DNA from: CAZLYX01 sp964563885
GTDB taxonomy: Bacteria; Pseudomonadota; Gammaproteobacteria; Burkholderiales; Neisseriaceae
Length of the DNA: 5,179 nt
Reading direction: 5' to 3'
NCBI GenBank assembly: GCA_964563885.1
Contig: CAZLYX010000074.1
Location: 1-5,179 of the forward strand
The translations under genes and the position numbers were made by a program. Of this stretch, positions 1 to 4,971 are shown in pieces; position 1 is the stretch's first letter; every line of letters starts with the position of its first letter. The notes under the pieces were generated by a model. It searched no databases, had not been told where the DNA came from, and saw only the letters and a program-made list of their open reading frames with translations.

Positions 1-30
1 CTACCTGAAGGTTGTTCAGGTAGCCTTTAC
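1..30 (-). terminator. Terminator hairpin made of an inverted uptake-sequence pair (cut by window edge)
   Basis: CTACCTGAA at 1-9 pairs with TTCAGGTAG at 15-23 around a 5-nt loop. The right arm lies within a full reverse-complement eikDUS 12-mer at 15-26. The left 12-mer lacks its first bases because the window starts there. The hairpin lies 3' of the minus-strand dehydrogenase stop codon at 55-57, so it is probably that gene's terminator, perhaps shared with a convergent gene further left. The minus-strand T tract would lie outside the window and cannot be checked. Confidence 0.7.
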
Positions 31-54
31 TTCATTAGTTAGACCATAAATTGC

Positions 55-1005
55 TTATAAAACGTTTTGTGGTTTGCCTTCAACATAACTATTAATATTG
101 TTTACTAATATATCAAACAACTTGTTTTGTGCTTCGCTGCTACCCCAAGCCATATGCGGCGTTACAATTAAATGAGGCAAGCGTGCTTTTAATAGCGGAT
201 TACCATTTTTAGGTGGCTCTTCGGCTAACACATCAACACCTGCGCCGCCCAGCATGCCATATTTTAATGCCGCTACTAAAGCAGATTCGTCTACCAAGCC
301 ACCACGGCTTACGTTAATTAAAATTGCTCCTGGTTTCATGCTTTGCAGCTCAGTTAAACCAATCATATTGATATTTTTTTCTGTTAGCGGACAATGCAGC
401 GAAATAACATCAGCTTGGGTAATTAAATCATCAAAAGCCATATACCCTGAGCGGATGCTGCTAACATTTTTTTGTTCGCCATAACACACGTTCATACCAA
501 ATGCTTCAGCTCGGCTAGCTAAAGCACTGCCAATATTACCGCGCCCAAAAATACCAAGGGTTTTACCGTTTAAATCACGCATTGGTGCGCCAAAATGGCA
601 GAAAAACGGCGAGTTTTGCCATAAGCCCGCTGCCACATCTCTCTGATAAGCTGGTAAGTTACGCATCAGCGCAATCATTAACATAAAAGCGTGTTCAGCA
701 ACCGATTCATTGCCATAAGCGCGGATATTACACACGATAATGCCTGCCGCTTTGGCGGCAACTAAATCAACATTATTATAGCCAGTAGCCGCGATGGCGA
801 TTAATTTTAGTTGTGGATTAGAAGCTATGTGCTCGGCGTTGATGTTCACTTTATTACTGATTACGATATGCGCATCTTGTAAGCGAGCGGCAGTGTCGGC
901 CGCTTCCGTGATGTCGTATTCAGTGAGTTGATGGGAAAAATTGAGGTTAAATGGTCGTTGAACCAAGCTAGCACGATCGAGCACCACCACGTTTAAGGTT
1001 GACAT
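55..1005 (-). CDS. hprA: D-2-hydroxyacid dehydrogenase, probable glycerate dehydrogenase / hydroxypyruvate reductase
   Basis: This 316-residue cytosolic enzyme is of usual length for NAD-dependent D-2-hydroxyacid dehydrogenases. The Rossmann glycine motif GRGNIG is at residues 154-159, in the expected central position. E177 sits after the second strand, where an acidic residue favours NAD(H). The catalytic triad is visible as R234 (NVSRGG), E263 (AEEPP) and H284 (TPHMAW), with D258 in GVDVL. The stretches ATGYNNVD and GNESVAEH resemble HprA-type enzymes, which interconvert hydroxypyruvate and D-glycerate. The exact substrate is an inference; another 2-oxoacid such as glyoxylate is possible. 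The ATG start is supported by AGGAAA at 1014-1019, 8 nt upstream. The gene is divergent from the DUF2061 gene, with a palindrome at 1076-1094 in the shared upstream region. The DUS hairpin at 1-26 follows the stop codon. Confidence 0.85.
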   Translation of the reverse strand: MSTLNVVVLDRASLVQRPFNLNFSHQLTEYDITEAADTAARLQDAHIVISNKVNINAEHIASNPQLKLIAIAATGYNNVDLVAAKAAGIIVCNIRAYGNESVAEHAFMLMIALMRNLPAYQRDVAAGLWQNSPFFCHFGAPMRDLNGKTLGIFGRGNIGSALASRAEAFGMNVCYGEQKNVSSIRSGYMAFDDLITQADVISLHCPLTEKNINMIGLTELQSMKPGAILINVSRGGLVDESALVAALKYGMLGGAGVDVLAEEPPKNGNPLLKARLPHLIVTPHMAWGSSEAQNKLFDILVNNINSYVEGKPQNVL

Positions 1006-1075
1006 AGTTGTTATTTCCTAATAGAAAAATAGTTTCGATAGCATTTATCTAAATATAAATTGGGAAAATTTACTG

Positions 1076-1094
1076 TACTTCTTAAATAGAAGTA
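1076..1094. promoter_or_regulatory. Operator-like palindrome in the divergent hprA/DUF2061 intergenic region
   Basis: TACTTCT (1076-1082) and AGAAGTA (1088-1094) are perfect 7-bp inverted arms around a 5-nt AT spacer. The core fits TTC-N7-GAA, and so the T-N11-A pattern seen at LysR-type regulator sites. It lies about 71 bp upstream of the hprA start and 109 bp upstream of the DUF2061 start. No regulator gene is visible in the window, so the binding role is an inference. Confidence 0.3.
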
Positions 1095-1130
1095 ATTATC
1101 ATTTTGAATAAATGACATGAGCTCAGGTAG

Positions 1131-1136
1131 TATAAT
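1131..1136 (+). promoter_or_regulatory. Candidate -10 element for the DUF2061 gene
   Basis: A perfect TATAAT lies 66 bp upstream of the DUF2061 start codon on the plus strand. No good -35 is found at 16-18 bp. The best upstream match, TTGAAT at 1104-1109, is 21 bp away, which is too far for a standard sigma-70 promoter. The call rests mainly on the -10 match. Confidence 0.35.
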
Positions 1137-1202
1137 TTAAAACCGATAATTCATAATCCGCTGAGTATTATTCATGTCATCTTAAGCACAGAGAGGTTTA
1201 CC

Positions 1203-1472
1203 ATGATAAAAACCATTACTTTTGCTATTTTACACTTTAGTGTTGCCTTCGGCGTAACCTATTTGTTAACAGGTAGCATTGGTGTATCGGGAGCGGTGGC
1301 GATACTCGAACCGCTCGCGAATACGGTTGTGTTTTATTTTCATGAAAAAGCATGGCGTCGTTATGAGCGTAAACAAGTAAAAAAAACCATACCAGTGCCT
1401 GCTTATCGTAATTGGCAAAAATGCCCTTGTGCGGCCTTAGGAGCCATTAAACCTTGTGCGACTAAATCGTGA
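1203..1472 (+). CDS. DUF2061-family small membrane protein
   Basis: This is an 89-residue protein of the DUF2061 family, whose function is unknown. Two hydrophobic segments are visible, about residues 5-22 and 26-46, joined by LLTGSIG. They are followed by the family-typical FHEKAW motif at residues 46-51, where a tyrosine/histidine/glutamate-rich end leads into a basic tail (WRRYERKQVKK). The remaining 30 residues hold three cysteines (C74, C76, C85), an extension beyond the usual DUF2061 core. A good ribosome site, GAGAGG at 1191-1196, lies 6 nt before the ATG. The stop codon is 46 nt before the FKBP gene with no terminator between, so the two may be co-transcribed. The inner membrane is the expected location. 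Confidence 0.8.
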   Translation: MIKTITFAILHFSVAFGVTYLLTGSIGVSGAVAILEPLANTVVFYFHEKAWRRYERKQVKKTIPVPAYRNWQKCPCAALGAIKPCATKS

Positions 1473-1518
1473 TACATTAACGTTGTGATTGATTCTAAAT
1501 AAAAATGAAAGATAAAAA

Positions 1519-1845
1519 ATGAGCTTAATTATTGAAGATATTGAAGTTGGCGAAGGCAATTTGGCTGTAAAAAATAAAGAAATCACTGTGCATTACACAG
1601 GTTGGTTAGAAGATGGCACCAAGTTTGATTCCAGCCATGATCGCAGCCAGCCGCTTACCATCACGTTAGGTGTTGGCCAAGTGATTCAAGGTTGGGACGA
1701 AGGCTTTGAAGGTATGAAAGAAGGCGGTAAACGCAAACTAACCATTCCACCAGCAATGGGTTATGGCGAGCACGGTGCTGGCGGTGTGATTCCGCCCAAT
1801 GCAACATTGGTGTTTGAAGTAGAATTGTTAAAAGTTTACGAATAA
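1519..1845 (+). CDS. fbp: FKBP-type peptidyl-prolyl cis-trans isomerase (cytoplasmic)
   Basis: This 108-residue single-domain FK506-binding protein catalyses cis-trans isomerisation of peptide bonds before proline during folding. The residues lining the FKBP12 pocket are present at nearly identical numbering: Y26, F36, D37, V55, I56, W59, Y82 and F99; the usual F46 is replaced by Leu. Motifs VHYTGWLEDGTKFDSS, GWDEGF and GGVIPPNATL are typical. It closely resembles the small neisserial FKBP (109 residues). There is no signal peptide, so it acts in the cytoplasm, unlike FkpA or Mip. The ribosome site is weak (GAAAG at 1507-1511, 7 nt from the ATG). The gene is probably expressed partly by read-through from the DUF2061 gene, and a DUS terminator follows 13 nt after the stop. 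Confidence 0.95.
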   Translation: MSLIIEDIEVGEGNLAVKNKEITVHYTGWLEDGTKFDSSHDRSQPLTITLGVGQVIQGWDEGFEGMKEGGKRKLTIPPAMGYGEHGAGGVIPPNATLVFEVELLKVYE

Positions 1846-1858
1846 ATCCTTATAAGAC

Positions 1859-1894
1859 AAAAGGCTACCTGAAACTACATTCAGGTAGCCTTTT
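1859..1894 (+). terminator. Rho-independent terminator formed by inverted eikDUS pair, after fbp
   Basis: AGGCTACCTGAA at 1862-1873 and its reverse complement at 1880-1891 form a stem that extends to 15 bp with flanking A4/T4 (1859-1873 with 1880-1894) around a 6-nt loop. It begins 13 nt after the fbp stop. Paired DNA uptake sequences acting as terminators are well known in Neisseriaceae. Confidence 0.9.
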
Positions 1895-1898
1895 ACTT

Positions 1899-1904
1899 TA
1901 TAAT
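1899..1904 (+). promoter_or_regulatory. Candidate -10 element for yjdM, abutting the terminator
   Basis: A perfect TATAAT starts 5 bp after the terminator stem and 41 bp before the yjdM start. At standard spacing the -35 would fall inside the hairpin (TACATT at 1876-1881), which is a poor match. This is weak evidence beyond the -10 itself. Confidence 0.35.
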
Positions 1905-1939
1905 GTTGGCTTATTTCATCCCGTTTTAAGGAAGCTGTT

Positions 1940-2272
1940 ATGAATATGCCTGTTTGTCCACAATGCCAATCTGAATTAACTTACCACGATGGTGCGCAGT
2001 TTGTGTGCCCTGAGTGCGCCCATGAATGGCAAGAAGGTGAATCAGTAGCGGAAGATGGCGGTAACGTGGTGAAAGATGCAAATGGCACACCCTTGGCTGA
2101 TGGTGATTCGGTGGTGCTGATTAAAGATTTAAAAGTTAAAGGCAGCTCGCTGGTAATCAAACAAGGTACCAAGGTTAAAGGTATTCGTTTGCAAGATGGC
2201 GACCACGATATTGGTTGTAAAGTGGACGGCACACCCATGAATCTAAAATCTGAATTCGTAAAAAAAGCCTAA
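1940..2272 (+). CDS. yjdM: YjdM/PhnA-family zinc-ribbon protein
   Basis: This 110-residue protein matches the YjdM (formerly PhnA) family. The N-terminal zinc ribbon has two CxxC knuckles, C6-x2-C9 and C23-x2-C26, the second within the typical CPECAHEW. After an acidic linker, the C-terminal domain begins near residue 44 (DANGTPLADGDSV) and carries the characteristic VKGSS, KQGTKVKGIRL and DIGCKVDG strands. The family was named after the E. coli phosphonate locus, but its biochemical role is not established; the name should not be read as a phosphonatase, and no phosphonate genes are nearby. AAGGAAG at 1928-1934, 5 nt upstream, supports the first ATG; a second in-frame ATG two codons later is less well spaced. 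No clear terminator separates it from gpmA. Confidence 0.92.
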   Translation: MNMPVCPQCQSELTYHDGAQFVCPECAHEWQEGESVAEDGGNVVKDANGTPLADGDSVVLIKDLKVKGSSLVIKQGTKVKGIRLQDGDHDIGCKVDGTPMNLKSEFVKKA

Positions 2273-2329
2273 TCTGGCTATTGTTAACGCACGCTCAGGG
2301 TGTTTGAAGCACTGAATATCGCTAAACCT

Positions 2330-2357
2330 TTGCTGCTGAAGCTGAATTTGTTATAAA
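2330..2357 (+). promoter_or_regulatory. Candidate sigma-70-type promoter for gpmA
   Basis: TTGCTG (2330-2335) and TATAAA (2352-2357) are separated by 16 bp. The -10 matches consensus at 5 of 6 positions and the -35 at 3 of 6. It would give a leader of about 35 nt before the gpmA ATG. It lies in the 127-bp gap after yjdM, where no other good pair was seen. Confidence 0.45.
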
Positions 2358-2399
2358 ACGCTGTTTGAAACTGACCACTCATTTAATCTGGAGAACTCA

Positions 2400-3083
2400 A
2401 TGGAACTTGTATTTATCCGTCATGGCCAAAGCCTATGGAATGCTCAAAACCTGTTTACCGGCTGGCGTGATATCAACCTGAGCGAGCAAGGCTTGGCTGA
2501 GGCGACCGCCGCAGGCCGTAAACTGAAAGAAAAAGGTTATGAATTTGATATTGCCTTTACTTCAGTGCTTACCCGCGCCATCAAAACTTGCAATATCGTT
2601 TTGGAAGAATCTGACCAATTATGGGTCCCACAAATTAAAAGCTGGCGCTTGAACGAGCGTCATTATGGCGAATTGCAAGGTTTGGATAAAAAACAAACCG
2701 CTGATAAATACGGTGATGAGCAAGTGCATATTTGGCGTCGTAGCTATGATACTTTGCCACCAATGTTGGATGAGAGTAGCGAAGTGTCTGCCCATAATGA
2801 TCGTCGTTACAGCCATTTACCTAAAAACGTTATCCCTGGTGGCGAAAATTTAAAAGTAACCTTGCAACGTGTTGTGCCCATTTGGGAAGATCAAATTGCG
2901 CCAGCCATTATTAGCGGCAAACGCGTATTGGTAGCGGCACACGGTAATTCATTGCGCGCGCTAGTGAAACATCTTGAAGGCATTTCTGATGAAGACATTA
3001 TGAAAGTAGAAATCCCAACCGGCCAGCCATTGGTATACAAATTAGATGATAATTTAAACGTGCTTGAGAAATTCTATTTGTAA
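2400..3083 (+). CDS. gpmA: 2,3-bisphosphoglycerate-dependent phosphoglycerate mutase
   Basis: GpmA interconverts 3-phosphoglycerate and 2-phosphoglycerate in glycolysis and gluconeogenesis through a phosphohistidine. The N-terminal signature FIRHGQS gives R7 and phospho-acceptor H8. R59 (LTRAIKT), E86 (RLNERHYGELQG) and H181 (AAHGNSLRAL) complete the active site, each three positions below the E. coli numbering (10, 11, 62, 89, 184). All catalytic residues are intact. The 227-residue length is the short form usual in Neisseriaceae; the E. coli enzyme has 250. GGAGAA at 2390-2395 lies 4 nt upstream of the ATG, and a likely promoter is at 2330-2357. The gene converges on the DegV-family gene and ends at the shared DUS terminator. 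With the upstream HprA it touches the glycerate/phosphoglycerate node, but the genes are not in one operon. Confidence 0.98.
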   Translation: MELVFIRHGQSLWNAQNLFTGWRDINLSEQGLAEATAAGRKLKEKGYEFDIAFTSVLTRAIKTCNIVLEESDQLWVPQIKSWRLNERHYGELQGLDKKQTADKYGDEQVHIWRRSYDTLPPMLDESSEVSAHNDRRYSHLPKNVIPGGENLKVTLQRVVPIWEDQIAPAIISGKRVLVAAHGNSLRALVKHLEGISDEDIMKVEIPTGQPLVYKLDDNLNVLEKFYL

Positions 3084-3110
3084 TGGTGGTTTAAACCCAT
3101 ATAAATAGTT

Positions 3111-3145
3111 AAAAGGCTACCTGAAAATATTTCAGGTAGCCTTTT
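3111..3145. terminator. Bidirectional terminator from inverted eikDUS pair between gpmA and the DegV gene
   Basis: AGGCTACCTGAA at 3114-3125 pairs with its reverse complement at 3131-3142. With flanking A and T runs the stem is at least 15 bp with a 5-nt loop. The plus strand has six T after the stem (3142-3147) and the minus strand has four. It sits between converging genes, 27 nt after the gpmA stop and 42 nt after the degV-family stop, so it can serve both. Confidence 0.92.
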
Positions 3146-3187
3146 TTGAGTAATACGTTGTTATAAAGTTATTGATAAATTTAAAGA

Positions 3188-4072
3188 CTAATCTTTAAGT
3201 ATTAAAGGTAATTTTCCTACGATACCTACCCCGATTGCATTGTTGCCGATGTGAACACTGGCAGCAGGTGAAATAGGATAACCTTTAATCTGTAAACCAC
3301 TATATTGATAAACTTTTTCTGCAAATTGATTATATTGCTCAATATTGCCGCAATATAATCCATAGGTTTCGACGTTTTTGTCTTTTATTTTTGCGGCCAC
3401 TATATGTGCGATTTCATCTAATGCTGTTTCTGTGGAGCGGATGGTATTCAGCCGTGAAAGCTCACCATTTTTGAAGCGTAAAATAGGTTTGATGTTTAAC
3501 CAATCGGCAATGGTTGCACCTACGCGGTTAAAATAACGGCTTTTTGCCAAAGCATTCAATGAATCGATGCTGAAAATAATTTGGCTATTTAGCCGTACTT
3601 GTTCTAAATAAGTGATGATGTCAGCGGGCGCCATGTCTTTATCAAGTAAGCGCACGGCTTCTTGTGCGAAAAATCCTTCTGGTAAGGACAAAGTGCCGGT
3701 ATCAAATAGATAAACTTCCAATTCACCTGCTATTTTAGGCACAAGCTGGTTAATATCATGGTAAGTATTGCTGAGCTTTCGTGAAGGTGTGGTGATAATA
3801 ACTTGATGATATCCTTGCGATTTTAATAGTTGAAACATTTCTAAAATAGCATTAGCGTCTGGTGGCTCAGTAGTTGCACCACCATTAGGATGAGCACTTA
3901 ACCACTCGTTAAACTGCTCTGCTTTCATGTTTAAACCATCACTATAAGACTGATCATCAATGTGAATGGTGCTTCGCAAAATGTGAATGGGGCTATCTCG
4001 TTCAAGAACCAAATCTAGAGAGCTGGTTGAAATAGCCACTACTGCGCAACGGTAAAGGGAATAGCTAGACAA
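3188..4072 (-). CDS. DegV-family (fatty-acid-binding) protein
   Basis: This 294-residue protein has the DegV fold pattern throughout. The matches are a SYSDG turn (residues 42-46), a TTEPP stretch (67-71) in place of the usual TSQPS, LSNTYHD (100-106) in place of LSGTYQ, LFDTGTLS (122-129), the NIKPIL strand (193-198) followed by NGEL and R212, and H274 in VHIGNNAIGVG near the C terminus. DegV/FakB proteins hold a fatty acid and, in Gram-positive bacteria, present it to the kinase FakA; no FakA-type kinase is in this window. The N-terminal TDS motif of most members is altered to STS (15-17), so this is a divergent member and ligand binding is inferred. Translation starts at TTG: AGGAGA lies 5 nt upstream and no in-frame ATG occurs before residue 49. 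It is cytosolic and appears monocistronic. Confidence 0.87.
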   Translation of the reverse strand: MSSYSLYRCAVVAISTSSLDLVLERDSPIHILRSTIHIDDQSYSDGLNMKAEQFNEWLSAHPNGGATTEPPDANAILEMFQLLKSQGYHQVIITTPSRKLSNTYHDINQLVPKIAGELEVYLFDTGTLSLPEGFFAQEAVRLLDKDMAPADIITYLEQVRLNSQIIFSIDSLNALAKSRYFNRVGATIADWLNIKPILRFKNGELSRLNTIRSTETALDEIAHIVAAKIKDKNVETYGLYCGNIEQYNQFAEKVYQYSGLQIKGYPISPAASVHIGNNAIGVGIVGKLPLILKD

Positions 4073-4077
4073 TGTAG

Positions 4078-4083
4078 TCTCCT
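4078..4083 (-). promoter_or_regulatory. Ribosome binding site that fixes the TTG start of the DegV gene
   Basis: The minus strand reads AGGAGA here, one of the strongest Shine-Dalgarno matches in the window, followed by 5 nt and then TTG at 4072-4070. It decides the non-ATG start, since the next in-frame ATG would remove 48 conserved residues. Confidence 0.8.
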
Positions 4084-4143
4084 AATCAATATATTTGCAC
4101 AGATAATTAAGTTGAATCTGTATTCTATACTTTATTGGTTTAT

Positions 4144-4165
4144 CAAGATTGAATAATTAATCTTG
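4144..4165. promoter_or_regulatory. Operator-like palindrome upstream of the DegV gene
   Basis: CAAGATT (4144-4150) and AATCTTG (4159-4165) are perfect 7-bp arms with an 8-bp AT spacer; 9 of 11 symmetric pairs match across the full 22 bp. The centre is about 82 bp upstream of the DegV start, and one arm overlaps a weak -35 candidate. No regulator gene is present in the window, so operator function is inferred. Confidence 0.3.
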
Positions 4166-4326
4166 TATGCGTAATAAAAAATCAATTTGTTCATTATAAA
4201 GGATTGTACGGTGCGATAATAGGAGTGATAGGTAGTTTTGCTCTATTTAATCTAAACCCAAACTAAATTAGATAACAGTATGGTTAGGGTTAAATGAGTG
4301 AAAACACGTTTTATTTTACTCATATT

Positions 4327-4384
4327 TGAATGAACAAAAAATCCGCAAAGTTTCTTTGCGGATTTTTGATTGCTGGTTCATTCA
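4327..4384 (-). terminator. Strong nested terminator after the Spy-like gene
   Basis: The inner hairpin pairs 4337-4350 with 4354-4367: 14 bp, core ATCCGCAAAG/CTTTGCGGAT, with a 3-nt loop. On the minus strand it is followed by six T. Its centre is about 40 nt after the Spy-like gene's stop codon. An outer perfect 9-bp pair, TGAATGAAC (4327-4335) with GTTCATTCA (4376-4384), encloses it. Five T on the plus strand mean it could stop transcription both ways. It does not use uptake sequences, unlike the other terminators here. Confidence 0.9.
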
Positions 4385-4391
4385 GTTTTAA

Positions 4392-4880
4392 TTATTTTTT
4401 GCGACGTTGAGCTTGTTGTTCTAAGAATTGCGTTTGCTGTGCTGGCGTTAATACTTGGAAAGCTGCATGGCGGTTTTTCAGGCGTTTGACTTCAAATTCA
4501 ACCATTTTTTGCTGTTGTGTAGTCATGCGCTTATTAAGCATTTGACGTGTAGCAGCCTCGTCAAAAGCAGGATTTTGAAGCATCTTTTGTTCTTCTACAC
4601 GACGATTTTCAAGTTGTTGCCACATTTCTGCACGACGATTTTCATCGGCTTGTGGGCGATCTTGCTGCATGATGGTTTGAATTTGAGTTTTTTGAGTAGC
4701 GCTTAGATCCAATTTATCAAAACCGCGTGGCAAACCGTCACGGCTCATGCGCTCACCATGATTTTTTTGAGTATATGCACCAGAGCGACGTTCATTTTTA
4801 TTATGTTCACCTGCCACAGCAGAGCAAGCGGTAGTGCTAATGGCTGCAATTGCTAAGGTGATGATGGCTAATTTTTTCAT
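4392..4880 (-). CDS. Exported Spy/CpxP-like LTxxQ-motif protein
   Basis: This is a 162-residue secreted protein close to the length of E. coli Spy (161). The signal peptide has a basic start (MKK), a hydrophobic core (residues 4-15) and a likely signal peptidase I cut after SAVA at residue 23. C19 in STTAC makes a lipoprotein site conceivable, but it lacks the usual Leu at -3. The mature part is highly charged and rich in Gln and Arg, predicted largely helical, with two LTxxQ-type motifs: LSATQ (59-63) and LTPAQ (144-148). Spy/CpxP proteins are periplasmic chaperones or Cpx-pathway sensors; the exact role here is inferred. AGGAAAA at 4884-4890 precedes the ATG. The gene is followed by its own terminator and is divergent from a small membrane ORF. 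Confidence 0.85.
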   Translation of the reverse strand: MKKLAIITLAIAAISTTACSAVAGEHNKNERRSGAYTQKNHGERMSRDGLPRGFDKLDLSATQKTQIQTIMQQDRPQADENRRAEMWQQLENRRVEEQKMLQNPAFDEAATRQMLNKRMTTQQQKMVEFEVKRLKNRHAAFQVLTPAQQTQFLEQQAQRRKK

Positions 4881-4914
4881 AAGTTTTCCTTTGCTTATTA
4901 TGTTTTAGAAAGAT

Positions 4915-4942
4915 TTGCCATCATACGATGCTTCAATGTAAA
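4915..4942 (+). promoter_or_regulatory. Candidate promoter for the small membrane ORF
   Basis: TTGCCA (4915-4920, 5 of 6 to consensus) and TGTAAA (4937-4942, 4 of 6) are spaced 16 bp apart on the plus strand. This would start transcription about 20-25 nt before the GTG at 4972. It is moderate evidence only. Confidence 0.3.
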
Positions 4943-4971
4943 GACAGGTTTCATCGCAGTAAAGCTAAGCG

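Larger units (their letters stand above)
4073..4391. other. 319-base spacer between the DegV gene and the Spy-like gene
   Basis: No convincing gene is visible. Reading left to right, the spacer holds the DegV ribosome site, a weak minus-strand promoter candidate (TTGATA 4146-4141, 18 bp, TACAGA 4122-4117), and the palindrome at 4144-4165. Next is a short plus-strand stretch that reads as a hydrophobic peptide (4204-4266) but lacks a well-placed ribosome site. A 10-bp imperfect hairpin follows at 4294-4323, then the nested terminator at 4327-4384. Confidence 0.5.

Noticed and set aside
254..484. 76-codon plus-strand frame inside the dehydrogenase gene
   Set aside because: It lies antisense to a gene with clear conserved motifs, has no ribosome site and resembles no protein.
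1086..1106. Possible Fur box in AT-rich sequence upstream of hprA
   Set aside because: Only one fair GATAAT-like hexamer is present; three adjacent units are needed for a credible site.
1121..1132. Degenerate uptake sequence containing CAGGTAG
   Set aside because: Only 9 of 12 positions match, there is no inverted partner, and it overlaps the TATAAT; uptake activity is unlikely.
1981..2238. 85-codon minus-strand frame opposite yjdM
   Set aside because: It is a shadow of the yjdM coding sequence, which has intact zinc-ribbon motifs on the plus strand.
2301..2374. Direct repeats TGTTTGAA (2301-2308 and 2362-2369) before gpmA
   Set aside because: The copies are short, 61 bp apart and surrounded by degenerate sequence; no sign of an element or a regulatory array.
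2619..2853. Frames of 62-65 codons on both strands within gpmA
   Set aside because: They lie wholly within gpmA, which has all catalytic residues and normal length.
4252..4323. 23-codon minus-strand frame (starts MSKIKRVF) with a hydrophobic C-terminal half
   Set aside because: It starts just after the strong terminator of the Spy-like gene, has no ribosome site and overlaps a hairpin; chance in AT-rich DNA is more likely.
4455..4706. 83-codon plus-strand frame opposite the Spy-like gene
   Set aside because: Its cysteine/leucine/phenylalanine-rich reading is what the reverse of Gln/Arg/Lys-rich codons gives, and it has no ribosome site.
4898..4954. 18-codon minus-strand frame (starts MKPVFT) just ahead of the Spy-like gene, as a leader peptide
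   Set aside because: It has no ribosome site, no run of a regulatory amino acid and no alternative hairpins, so attenuation cannot be supported.
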